64,000 nucleotides of DNA from NCBI RefSeq assembly GCF_005233875.1, contig NZ_SZPZ01000004.1, positions 496,001 through 560,000 of the forward strand, given 5' to 3'. The notes below the pieces were generated by a model that saw only the letters and a list, made by a program, of their open reading frames with translations, was not told the DNA's origin and did not search any database. The stretch is from Kribbella jiaozuonensis. Lineage in GTDB: Bacteria; Actinomycetota; Actinomycetes; Propionibacteriales; Kribbellaceae. Every line of letters starts with the position of its first letter. Within the stretch, counting starts at the first letter, position 1. This document shows, in pieces, positions 1-8,071 of this stretch. Made by a program: the position numbers and the translations under genes.

Positions 1-337
1 GGCCGGTGTTGCTGCCGGCCAGCTCGCGAACCCAATGCCAGTTGAGCAGATCCGTCGAGGTCGCGAGGTTCACCCGGAAGTGGCCGTCGCTCGCCAGGTG
101 GTGTGAGACCGCGAGATAGCCACCGGTCGAGTCCTGGATGATCTTCACCGTGTCCATGACATGACCGGCGTCGTCCTTCACGCCGTACCGCTTGCCGGTG
201 GCGCCGGCGACGTTCTCGACGATGCCGCGGAGCTCGGCCCGCGCGGGATCGGAGGCGGCGGTCGTCGACGCCTCCGCCGGCACAACGGCCGCGGTCAGCA
301 TCGTGGCAGCGAGCAGTACAGGAAGAATTCTCAGCAT
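1..337 (-). CDS. Secreted protein, N-terminal part only (possible glycosidase-like propeller)
   Basis: The gene starts at an ATG at 337 and runs off the left edge, so only about 112 codons are visible. The first 24 or so residues form a signal peptide (Leu-Arg-Ile-Leu start, hydrophobic core, cleavage near Pro-Ala-Glu-Ala). The mature part has a Ser-Thr-Asp-Leu-Leu-Asn-Trp motif followed by a Trp-rich stretch. This is the kind of blade motif seen in five-bladed GH43/GH62-like secreted proteins, but too little is present to name a family. The Shine-Dalgarno-like AGGGA lies inside an inverted repeat (345-385). The gene follows the 428-1309 hydrolase on the same strand, with a terminator-like hairpin between them. 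Confidence 0.6.
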   Translation of the reverse strand, partial: MLRILPVLLAATMLTAAVVPAEASTTAASDPARAELRGIVENVAGATGKRYGVKDDAGHVMDTVKIIQDSTGGYLAVSHHLASDGHFRVNLATSTDLLNWHWVRELAGSNTG

Positions 338-344
338 GGGCGGT

Positions 345-385
345 GTCCCTCGTGATGGGATTGCTGCGGATCCGTCACGAGGGAC
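345..385 (-). promoter_or_regulatory. Inverted repeat covering the ribosome binding site of the secreted protein
   Basis: Perfect 11-bp arms (345-355 and 375-385) with a 19-base loop. On the minus strand the proximal arm holds GAGGGAC, the only Shine-Dalgarno-like sequence before the ATG at 337. The mRNA hairpin would hide it. A DNA operator or a second terminator for the upstream gene is equally possible. Confidence 0.45.
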
Positions 386-395
386 GCTACGCCCA

Positions 396-415
396 CTCCG
401 GCGTACCGGCCGGAG
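396..415 (-). terminator. Short hairpin after the 428-1309 hydrolase
   Basis: CTCCGGC (396-402) pairs with GCCGGAG (409-415) around a 6-base loop, 13 bases past the stop of the minus-strand hydrolase. There is no T-tract, as is usual in actinomycetes. Confidence 0.4.
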
Positions 416-427
416 CTTCGGGCGTGT

Positions 428-1309
428 TCAGCTCGCCTTGGCCGGGGCGTAGCGCGTGGCGAAGTCGAGGGCGGTCTGGGCGACCTCCTGCCAGCCGTGG
501 TCGATGGTCAGCGCGTGCCCGCGGTTCGGCATCTTCTTGATCTCGGTGACACTCGGGTTGCGCTTCTGCCGCTTGTACGACGCGTTGGCGATCGCCCACG
601 GAACGGTGTGGTCCTTCTCGCCGTCGAGGATCAGCAACGGACCACGGTCGGGGTTCATCGTGTCGACCCGTGCCTCGGTCCGGGGGTTGATGTTGGCGCT
701 GCCCATCTGCGCCAGCGCCATCCCGGACGCCGCCACGTGGTACGTGTCGTAGAGTTGGTGTGCCTCGTCCTCGTCGAGGGCGTTCGCCCAGGCGTACTTG
801 AACTGGTCGAAGCTGAGCGTGATGCTCCGGCCCCGCCACTTCGGGTTCACCAGGAACGGCCCGCTCGACTTGAGCACGGACGGTGGCAGCGGCAGCACGC
901 CGCGGAAGACGCCCGGGTCGATGGCGACCGTCGCCGCCGCGAGTCCACGGCCGGCGATCATCTGCGCCACGAGTCCGCCGGTCGAGTGCCCCATGACGAC
1001 GGGCTTCTGGTCGAGCTTGCGGATCACTTCGGCGGTGTGGTCGGCGACCTGCTTCAGGGTCTTCTTCGCGAAGATCTCCGGATTCGTCCGCGCCTGTTCG
1101 ACCGTTGCCGGATCGTCCGGCCAGTCCGGTGTCAGTGGCGCATACCCGGCGCGCTTGAACAACTCCGCCCAGTTGTCCCAGCTGCTCGGCAGCAGCCAGA
1201 GTCCGTGCACGAACACGACCGGCGTGGTGCCGGAGGCGTTCGCGGCCTCGATCTCCAGACTCTCTCGCTGCGAAATGCCGGATCCGCCCCGGCGATCAGT
1301 GGTGCTCAT
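428..1309 (-). CDS. Alpha/beta hydrolase
   Basis: A 293-residue soluble alpha/beta-hydrolase fold protein. Visible motifs are the oxyanion-side His-Gly near residues 35-36 (VFVHGLW), the nucleophile elbow GHSTGG with Ser109, an acidic residue in LDGEKDHTVP near the C-terminus, and the catalytic His in NRGHALTID. The substrate cannot be told from the sequence. The start was chosen at the ATG at 1309 because AGGAGGCGGGG sits directly upstream; longer in-frame extensions lack a ribosome site. It is divergent from the PEP-mutase-family gene at 1420 across 110 bp that should hold both promoters. There is no signal peptide. Confidence 0.85.
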   Translation of the reverse strand: MSTTDRRGGSGISQRESLEIEAANASGTTPVVFVHGLWLLPSSWDNWAELFKRAGYAPLTPDWPDDPATVEQARTNPEIFAKKTLKQVADHTAEVIRKLDQKPVVMGHSTGGLVAQMIAGRGLAAATVAIDPGVFRGVLPLPPSVLKSSGPFLVNPKWRGRSITLSFDQFKYAWANALDEDEAHQLYDTYHVAASGMALAQMGSANINPRTEARVDTMNPDRGPLLILDGEKDHTVPWAIANASYKRQKRNPSVTEIKKMPNRGHALTIDHGWQEVAQTALDFATRYAPAKAS

Positions 1310-1419
1310 CCCCGCCTCCTCAGTATTCTCGAGTCCTGCAGTCTGTTCTGGGAACTCCTCTGGAGACGTTGACAGGGCAGACCTCCGGTTTGTGACACCA
1401 CGTCGAGGCTCGAGGCGAC

Positions 1420-2190
1420 ATGACCGAACTCCAGCAGCAATGCGAGCTACTGCGCTCGCTCCATCGCCCGGGCAATCCGTTGCTCCTACCGAACGCCTGG
1501 GATGCGGCCACGGCGCGAGCTGTGGTCGCCGCCGGCTATCCGGTCGTCGCGACCACGAGTGGCGGAGTTGCTGCGTCCCTCGGGTACGAGGACCACGAGG
1601 GTGCGCCGGGCGACGAGATGCTCGCCGCGGCGGCACGGATCGTGCGGGCGGTCGACGTACCGGTGTCAGTGGATGCCGAGGGCGGCTATCGGATGGAGCC
1701 GGCCGAGATTGTCGAGGCGCTGCTGGCAGTAGGTGCTGCCGGCTGCAATCTCGAGGACACCGATCATCGCGACGGTGGGCTGCGCGACCCCGGCGTACAC
1801 GCTGAGTGGCTGATCGCGATTCGCGAGGCCGCGGCGGCGCGCGACTACCCGCTCGTCATCAACGCCCGGATCGACGTGTTCATCGCACCGTTCATGGCCG
1901 GCGCCGGACCGGAGGCGTACGCAGAGCTGGTACCGGAAGCGACCGGGCGCGCGAAGGCCTACTTCGACGCGGGCGTCGACTGCGTCTACCCGATCGGTCC
2001 GTGGGAGTCGGACGGACTCGCTGCCTTCGTTTCGGAGGTCCAGGGCCCGGTGAACATCACGTGCTGGCCGCAAGGGCAGTCTCCGGCCGAGCTGGCCTCG
2101 CTGGGAGTTGCGCGGGTGAGTTGGGCGACGTTCCTGCATGTCGATGCGATGACCCGGTTCGAGGCCCAGCTGAGCACACTCCAGGACTAG
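1420..2190 (+). CDS. Isocitrate lyase/phosphoenolpyruvate mutase family protein
   Basis: A 256-residue TIM-barrel protein of the PEP mutase/isocitrate lyase superfamily. It opens with the family pattern around LPNAWDAATAR. It carries a Ser-Val-Asp-Ala-Glu-Gly-Gly-Tyr motif near residue 85 (metal-binding Asp), Glu-Asp-Thr-Asp near 110, and Asn-Ala-Arg-Ile-Asp near 148. These enzymes cleave or form C-C or C-P bonds in 2-oxo acids. This small subfamily (oxaloacetate decarboxylase or 2-methylisocitrate lyase-like) is usually uncharacterised. A GAGG ribosome site lies 5 bases before the ATG. Its stop codon overlaps the stop of the convergent LAL regulator by 4 bases. Confidence 0.85.
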   Translation: MTELQQQCELLRSLHRPGNPLLLPNAWDAATARAVVAAGYPVVATTSGGVAASLGYEDHEGAPGDEMLAAAARIVRAVDVPVSVDAEGGYRMEPAEIVEALLAVGAAGCNLEDTDHRDGGLRDPGVHAEWLIAIREAAAARDYPLVINARIDVFIAPFMAGAGPEAYAELVPEATGRAKAYFDAGVDCVYPIGPWESDGLAAFVSEVQGPVNITCWPQGQSPAELASLGVARVSWATFLHVDAMTRFEAQLSTLQD

Positions 2191-4955
2191 GCTGACTCGA
2201 GGCGGCTGATCGGTAGGTGGCCGAGCTGGTTGCGTGAGCTGATCTCGAGCTTCGCGTACACCTTCCGCAGGTGCCATTCCACGGTGTGCCGGCTGAGGTA
2301 GAGCTCGGCGCCGATCTCCGGGTTGGACAAGCCGTCCCGCGCGAGCCGCGCGATCTGCGACTCCTGCCGGGTGAGCACGCCATGCGGTTCCTCGCCGCGT
2401 TTGCGTGCCGTCTCGCCCGACGCGGACAGCTCTCGGCGGGCGCGCTCGGAGAACGCCTGCGCGCCGATCCGGCTGAAGATGTCGTACGCCGCGCGCAGCT
2501 GCTCACGTGCGTCGACACGGCGCCCCTCCCGACGCAGCCACTCGCCGTACGACAGCCGCGCCCGGGCGAGGTAGACGACGACGCGGGTCCACTCGAGTCG
2601 CGCGATCGCCTCCTGGTAGCGAGCGTCGGCGGTCTCGCCGTCACTGAGCATCGCCTGCGACCAGGCCTGTACGCCGAGCGCCCAGTCGGTGCCGGCCGCC
2701 GTCGTCCGCTCCGTCAGGCGGTGCAGGGCGTCCGTGGCTTCGTCGTACGCGCCGGTGCGGGTGCCCGCTTCGATCAGCTCGATCAGAGCGAGGCCGTAGA
2801 TGCCGATGTCGTTGTACTGGCAGGCCACCCGGGCCTCGGCCAGCGCGGCATCGTAGTGACCGGTGGCGTTGTTCAGTACGGCGGTCGCATACCCCTTGCC
2901 ACTGATCCCCCGGCCCTCGCCTCGCTCGGTCACATCCGCGAGCTCGCTGTCGAAGGTCGCCATGACCGCGTCCGGATCGCCGCCGCGCCAGGCCTCGAGC
3001 ATCAGCGCCGGATAGCGCACGGCAGCACCGCCGGTCGCCGCGGTGATCCCATCGCCTTCCGCGAGCAGGGTGGATGCTGCCGCGAACTCGCCGGAGTTCA
3101 GATGCACGAACGCGCGGTACCCGAGTGCCAGCGGCAGGGCGGTGAGCGCACCGGCCTCGCGGCACAACCGCACCGCCTTGGTGGACAGATCGTGCCATTT
3201 CGCGTCGTCCCACAGGTCGCCCGCAACGAGCCAGGGCAGCCAGAACCACCGCAGTACGTCGTTCTCGTCGTCACCAGTCGCCTGCAGGAATGCTTCGATC
3301 GCCTGCCGAAGGGGCTTGATCCCGGCCAGGTAGCCGTCCAGGTACAGAGTTGCCAGACCGTCGAGGAGAAGGTCCGCCGGCCTGTCCGCGCGTTGGGCGG
3401 GAGGAGCCTTCCGAACAGCGGCGGCGACCTCTCGTGGGCCGACCTCGGGATAGATCCGGCCCACGTAGACCGTGGCTCCGAGCGCATCGAGGTAGGTCTC
3501 GCGGGCCGCCACGACGTCGTACGGCGCGAGCTTCTCGGCCGCGTCGAGCAACGCCGGCGGCGCGTCGACACCACGGCGTACGGCGAAGATGATCTGTGCC
3601 CGCAGCTGGGCCAACTGCGCACGCCCGAGGCCGTCGAGCGGGGCCCCTTCGGCCATGGCCAGCAACCGCTGCGCGCCCTCCAGTGCGCCTGATCCGACCT
3701 TGGCCTCGGCCGCGGCGAGCGCGCGCCGGCCACGACGGCCCGGATCCGGGGTCAGCTCCGCCGCTCGCTGGAGGAACGCGGCGGCAGCGGCGATCCCGCC
3801 GCGAGCCCGCGCGCGTCCGGCCGAGCGCTCCAACTCGTCGGCGACGGACTCGTCCAGGCCGGGCGCCGCGTGGCCGTGATGCCAGGCACGCCGATCGGCA
3901 TCGAGGTCGGCGTCGGTCGCCTCGGCCAGCGCCGCATGCACCCTCAGCCGGTCGGCCGTGGGCGCAGTCCGGTAGACCGCGGACCGCACCAACGGATGCC
4001 GGAACCGAACGTAGGCGCCGAGTTCGATCAGCCCGGCCTCCTGCGCGGGAACCCCGGCCGCGATCCTCAGCCCGAGGAGGGCTGCCGCCCGCCACAGCAA
4101 CGCGACGTCACCCACCGGCTCGGCGGCTGCCGTCAGCAGGAACAGCCGCGTCTCCTCCGGGAGCGCCTCGACCTGTCGCAGGAAGTTCCGTTCGAGCTGA
4201 TTCGTCAGCGGCGACGCGTTCGGAAGCTCGAATCCGCCGGCGAGCTCGGCCGGGCTCAGACCGCGCGGAAGCTCGAGCAGCGCGAGCGGATTGCCCCGCG
4301 ACTCGGCGATGACGCGATCCCGCACCTGGTCGTCCAGCCGCCCGGGCCACGCCGCGTCGAGCAGCCCGCGCGCGTCCCGGTCCTTGAGCCCGCTGAGGAT
4401 CACCTGCGGAAGCCCGGCCAGTTCGCGCATCTCACTGGACCGCCGTACGGCGAACACCAGCCCGACCGACTCCGCCAACAGCCGGCGGGCAACGAACGCG
4501 ATGGTCAGCGCCGACGCCTCGTCCAGCCACTGCGCGTCGTCGACGACGCAGATCAGCGGCTGTTCCTCCGCGGCCTCGGACAACAGCCCGAGTACTGCGA
4601 GACCGACGGCGAACCGATCCGGAGGCGTTTCCGCCCGAAGCCCGAACGCCGTCTCGAGCGCCAGCCGCTGCGGCTCGGGCAGCCGCTCCCGCAACGGAAG
4701 CATCGGCGCACACAACTGGTGCAGCCCCGCGTAGGGAAGCTCCATCTCATACTCGACCCCGACCGCATGCGCCACCCGGCAACCGACCGCACCGTGCCGG
4801 ATGTAGGCCAGCAACGCCGACTTCCCCGCACCGGGATCCCCCCGAACCACCAGCACCTGGCTCTGCCCCGACCGCACACTCTCGACCAGCCGGTCCAGCA
4901 CCAAACACTCGTCCTGCCGACCCCGCAACCCGTACCGCGGATTATCAGTCGACAT
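2187..4955 (-). CDS. LAL-type LuxR family transcriptional regulator (AAA ATPase + HTH)
   Basis: A 922-residue large ATP-binding LuxR regulator. Walker A is GDPGAGKS at residues 39-46. Walker B is the Ile-Cys-Val-Val-Asp-Asp run ending near residue 140, followed by a long helical, TPR-like sensor region. A LuxR HTH lies at about residues 860-915 (LTRQESQIARLARDGLSNPEIG...). Such proteins bind an inducer and ATP and activate nearby genes. It is divergent from the secreted hexosaminidase across a 159-bp gap, so it is a reasonable candidate regulator of it. It is a clear paralogue of the regulator at 13837-16560: same length class, same ELPYAGLHQLC/ELAYAGLYQLC block and matching HTH. Its stop overlaps that of the PEP-mutase-family gene. 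Confidence 0.9.
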   Translation of the reverse strand: MSTDNPRYGLRGRQDECLVLDRLVESVRSGQSQVLVVRGDPGAGKSALLAYIRHGAVGCRVAHAVGVEYEMELPYAGLHQLCAPMLPLRERLPEPQRLALETAFGLRAETPPDRFAVGLAVLGLLSEAAEEQPLICVVDDAQWLDEASALTIAFVARRLLAESVGLVFAVRRSSEMRELAGLPQVILSGLKDRDARGLLDAAWPGRLDDQVRDRVIAESRGNPLALLELPRGLSPAELAGGFELPNASPLTNQLERNFLRQVEALPEETRLFLLTAAAEPVGDVALLWRAAALLGLRIAAGVPAQEAGLIELGAYVRFRHPLVRSAVYRTAPTADRLRVHAALAEATDADLDADRRAWHHGHAAPGLDESVADELERSAGRARARGGIAAAAAFLQRAAELTPDPGRRGRRALAAAEAKVGSGALEGAQRLLAMAEGAPLDGLGRAQLAQLRAQIIFAVRRGVDAPPALLDAAEKLAPYDVVAARETYLDALGATVYVGRIYPEVGPREVAAAVRKAPPAQRADRPADLLLDGLATLYLDGYLAGIKPLRQAIEAFLQATGDDENDVLRWFWLPWLVAGDLWDDAKWHDLSTKAVRLCREAGALTALPLALGYRAFVHLNSGEFAAASTLLAEGDGITAATGGAAVRYPALMLEAWRGGDPDAVMATFDSELADVTERGEGRGISGKGYATAVLNNATGHYDAALAEARVACQYNDIGIYGLALIELIEAGTRTGAYDEATDALHRLTERTTAAGTDWALGVQAWSQAMLSDGETADARYQEAIARLEWTRVVVYLARARLSYGEWLRREGRRVDAREQLRAAYDIFSRIGAQAFSERARRELSASGETARKRGEEPHGVLTRQESQIARLARDGLSNPEIGAELYLSRHTVEWHLRKVYAKLEISSRNQLGHLPISRLESA

Positions 4956-4996
4956 GAACTTGGACGCTACAGCCGCCCACCCGCCGCTGCCAACGC

Positions 4997-5030
4997 TGAT
5001 AAGTTCGAAAAGTTCCCTCCGTTAGTTTCT
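4997..5030. promoter_or_regulatory. AT-rich repeat element in the regulator/hexosaminidase divergent gap
   Basis: In an otherwise GC-rich 159-bp gap, AAGTTC occurs twice with a 9-base period (5001-5006 and 5010-5015), followed by GTTAGTTTC (5021-5029). The low-GC, repeated character fits an operator for a sugar-responsive or LAL regulator. No known consensus matches exactly. Confidence 0.35.
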
Positions 5031-5114
5031 TGCGCGCACGGTGGGTGGGGCGGAAAATCACCGTACGGTCGCCCTCCACGTCCGCGTGATGCCGCTGCCC
5101 CGGTTAGGAGTGAC

Positions 5115-7949
5115 GTGAGATTTTCGTTCCGTGCTGTCCCTGCTCTTGCCATCGGTGGGCTTGTCGCCGCGATCCTGGTTCCACAGGTTTCTGCCGGCAC
5201 GCCCGCCACAACCGCTGGGTCCTCTGTGTCAGCTGAAAGCGTCAACCTCTCACTGCTGCCGGGTGCTGTCGCCTCGGCAAAGTCCCAACGCACGAGCGCG
5301 CCGGCGTTGACGTACGCGCCGGCCAACGCCACCGACGTGTTCGTGCACAACGGCTGGACGTCGAACTACGCGTCGGTCGGTAACGGCTACGACCCGACGC
5401 AGGACTGGTTCCAGGTGAAGCTGGCAACGCCGTCGCCGGTGTACGAGGTGTTCACCCGGTGGACCTCGCCGGCCAAGCCGTCGGAGTACGAGCTGCAGGT
5501 GTCCACCGACGCCGACTGCCAGACGTGGACGACGGTGGCCCACGTGGTGAATCCGGCCGACAAGGATTCCCAGGTGATCGATCACCAGGATCCGGTCACG
5601 TGTGTCCGGATGCAGGCGCTCGCCACGACGTCAACCGTCGGGTACACCATCAATGAGTTCGAGCTCTGGTCCGGTCCGAAGCCGCCGCCGACGGTGGGAC
5701 AGATCATCCCCGTGCCGGTGAAGCAGACGCCCGGCAGCGGTCAGCCGTGGCAGCTCACGAACAAGTCCCGGATCGTCGTTTCGAGCAGCGCGCTCACCGC
5801 GACGGCCGAGGTACTCGCCGGCTACCTGCGACCGGCCACCGGATTCGTACTCCCGGTCGTGACCGGTTCTGCGAGCGCCGCTGACATCGGGCTCAGCACC
5901 GGCCCGGTCGCCGGGCTGCCGGCCGACAAGACCGCCGAGGGGTACTCGCTCACGGTGTCGAGCGGCGGCGCGAAGATCGTCGCGCCCCAGGCGCACGGCC
6001 TGTTCAACGGGTTCGCCAGCCTGCGGCAGCTGTTGCCAGCGGCAATCAACGCGCAGACCGAGGGCACCGGCCCGTGGACGGTCCAGCCGATCACCGTGCT
6101 GGACTACCCGCGGTACGAGCACCGCGGCCTGCAGCTGGACCCGGCGCGCAACTTCATGACCGTCGCCGAGATCCGGTCGATGATCGACCAGCTGGCCGCG
6201 CTCAAGGGTGACAAGCTGCACCTGCACCTCAGCGACTCCCAGTCCTGGCGCCTCGAGATCAAGGGCTACCCCGCCCTGGACGGCACCGGCTGCAACGGAG
6301 CCGCTTGTATCGCCGGCTTCTACACCCAGGAGGACTTCAAGGGCCTGGTGAAGTACGCCGCCGACCGCTTCATCGAGATCGTCCCCGAACTGGAGGGCCC
6401 GGCCCACGCCACGGCCGCGGTCCGCTCCCTCGGCGGCGTCGCGGTCATGGGCTGCCAGGGCCAGACCCAGACCGACCGGTTCTGCACCAACCCGAACGAC
6501 CCGGCCAGCGAACACGCCCTCGCGTTCTGGCGGGACGCGATCGCACAGCTCGCCGCGATCTCCCCCGGACCGATCATCCACATCGGCGGCGACGAGGCCA
6601 TCGGCATGCCCCACGAGGACTACAAGTGGTGGATCGGCCAGATGGAGAAGATCGTCAACGACAACGGCAAGCAGATGATGGGCTGGAACCCGGCCCTCGA
6701 GGGCTACGCGCCGGGCTCGACGTCGATCAACCACTACTGGTCGGACTACACCGGCGGCGGTCCGCCGCTGATCAAGCCCGAGTGGTTCAACCAGCACCGT
6801 CCGGTCATCACCACCCCGGAGTGGAACGCGTACCTCGACTTCGGGTACGACGGTTCGCCCGGCCGCACGCCGCGGACCGAGCTCGACAAGGCGTACGGAT
6901 GGGACCCGGAGTGGGTGTACGAGAAGTACCGCTCCGTCTGGGCCCAACCGGCGTACGGCGGCCCGAAAGCGGAGGACATCATCGGCATCGAGGCGCCCAT
7001 CTGGGGCGAGCAGATGCGCGGTCTGGCCACCAACGAATACATGGTCTTCCCGCGGCTGGCCGGGATCCTGGAGAAGGCCTGGTCGCCCAAGGTGCTGACC
7101 CAGGACTACGACTCGTACGTCCAGCGGCTCAGCGTCGCCGGACCGCGGTGGGCGTTCGCGAACGTGAACTACGGCTCGATCGCCCAGGTCAACTGGACGC
7201 CGGACTCGATGGGCACGATCACCCGCTTCGGCGTCGACCGGACCATCACCAACGCACCGCTGGGACGTCTGGCCGCCGGCTCGATCCCGCCGGGTGAGGT
7301 CACCGCCTCGATCGACTGGGGTGATGGCTCTGCCGCCGAGACCGCCGCTGTCGCCGGACGCGACTACCTGGCAAGTCAACGCCAAGGCAGAAGCCTGATG
7401 ACCGTCAGCGGGAGCCACACCTACCCCGCCGACGGGACCTACCACGGCACCGTCACCTACACCCGCCAGGCACAGACCTGGGTCGTGCCGTTCGTCGCAA
7501 CCGGCGTCCCGTCCTGTACGACGATGCTCAGCGGCACGCACAGCGGCCCGCTGACCGTCTCCTCAGGCGTCGCCTGCTTCGACGGCGCCACGGTCTCCGG
7601 ACCGGTATCCGTCGCCTCCGGCGCCGGGCTCTACGCCACCGGATCCGAGTTCCGCGGCCCGGTCTCAGCATCCGGCGCAGGCAACGTCCTCATCTGCGGT
7701 ACGACGGTGTCCGGCCCGGTCAGCGTCTCCGGCCGGACCCGGGTCTGGCTCGGCAACCCGGCCGGCGAATGCGGACTGTCAACCATCAAGGGCCCGGTGT
7801 CGCTACAGAACAACACCGGCTCAACCGTCGTCTCCGGCAACCGCATCAGCGGCCCGCTGTCCTGCAGCGGCAACAACCCCGCCCCAACCAATGCAGGCCA
7901 ACCCAACAATGTGTCGGGCCCGAAGTCGGGCCAGTGCGCCAAGCTCTGA
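5115..7949 (+). CDS. Secreted beta-N-acetylhexosaminidase (GH20) with C-terminal repeat domain
   Basis: A 944-residue exported enzyme that would release terminal GlcNAc/GalNAc from chitin oligomers or glycans. The GTG at 5115 is preceded by GGAG and gives a clear signal peptide. Upstream in-frame codons antisense to the regulator lack one. Domain order: signal peptide; F5/8-type C carbohydrate-binding domain (about 45-165); GH20b N-domain (about 185-315); GH20 barrel (about 325-685) with the catalytic pair Asp493-Glu494 in HIGGDEA; a PKD-like segment around WGDGSAAE; and a tail (about 800-944) of repeated Ser-Gly-Pro-Val/Leu-Ser/Thr units predicted to form a beta-helix-like stalk with paired cysteines. 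A strong terminator follows. Probable control is by the divergent LAL regulator or the AT-rich element. Confidence 0.92.
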   Translation: MRFSFRAVPALAIGGLVAAILVPQVSAGTPATTAGSSVSAESVNLSLLPGAVASAKSQRTSAPALTYAPANATDVFVHNGWTSNYASVGNGYDPTQDWFQVKLATPSPVYEVFTRWTSPAKPSEYELQVSTDADCQTWTTVAHVVNPADKDSQVIDHQDPVTCVRMQALATTSTVGYTINEFELWSGPKPPPTVGQIIPVPVKQTPGSGQPWQLTNKSRIVVSSSALTATAEVLAGYLRPATGFVLPVVTGSASAADIGLSTGPVAGLPADKTAEGYSLTVSSGGAKIVAPQAHGLFNGFASLRQLLPAAINAQTEGTGPWTVQPITVLDYPRYEHRGLQLDPARNFMTVAEIRSMIDQLAALKGDKLHLHLSDSQSWRLEIKGYPALDGTGCNGAACIAGFYTQEDFKGLVKYAADRFIEIVPELEGPAHATAAVRSLGGVAVMGCQGQTQTDRFCTNPNDPASEHALAFWRDAIAQLAAISPGPIIHIGGDEAIGMPHEDYKWWIGQMEKIVNDNGKQMMGWNPALEGYAPGSTSINHYWSDYTGGGPPLIKPEWFNQHRPVITTPEWNAYLDFGYDGSPGRTPRTELDKAYGWDPEWVYEKYRSVWAQPAYGGPKAEDIIGIEAPIWGEQMRGLATNEYMVFPRLAGILEKAWSPKVLTQDYDSYVQRLSVAGPRWAFANVNYGSIAQVNWTPDSMGTITRFGVDRTITNAPLGRLAAGSIPPGEVTASIDWGDGSAAETAAVAGRDYLASQRQGRSLMTVSGSHTYPADGTYHGTVTYTRQAQTWVVPFVATGVPSCTTMLSGTHSGPLTVSSGVACFDGATVSGPVSVASGAGLYATGSEFRGPVSASGAGNVLICGTTVSGPVSVSGRTRVWLGNPAGECGLSTIKGPVSLQNNTGSTVVSGNRISGPLSCSGNNPAPTNAGQPNNVSGPKSGQCAKL

Positions 7950-7960
7950 CACATAGCTGA

Positions 7961-8004
7961 CCGAGGTCGAGCCACCGGCCGAGAGGCTGGTGGCTCGACC
8001 TCGG
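7961..8004 (+). terminator. Long perfect-type hairpin after the hexosaminidase
   Basis: 20-base arms (7961-7980 and 7985-8004) pair with one G-U/mismatch position around a 4-base loop, 11 bases after the stop codon. It lacks a T-tract, typical of high-GC factor-independent terminators. It insulates poxB. Confidence 0.85.
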
Positions 8005-8071
8005 CATGCCGGGGTCGTGTCCGGGCGACCGCTCTCCTAAGTTGTTTCCAAGCGAACTGAGGAGGCGGGCT

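Noticed and set aside
1369..1397. TTGACA with a possible -10 before the PEP-mutase-family gene
   Set aside because: The box 17 bases on (GTGACA) does not resemble TAnnnT, so a promoter cannot be claimed.
3870..5114. Long in-frame extension upstream of the hexosaminidase start
   Set aside because: It lies antisense inside the LAL regulator, is Arg/Pro-rich and has no signal peptide. The GTG at 5115 has a ribosome site and signal sequence.
5631..7541. Long minus-strand open frame inside the hexosaminidase gene
   Set aside because: Shadow frame of high-GC coding DNA; composition is Arg/Gly/Asp-rich without any domain, and the plus strand has clear GH20 motifs.
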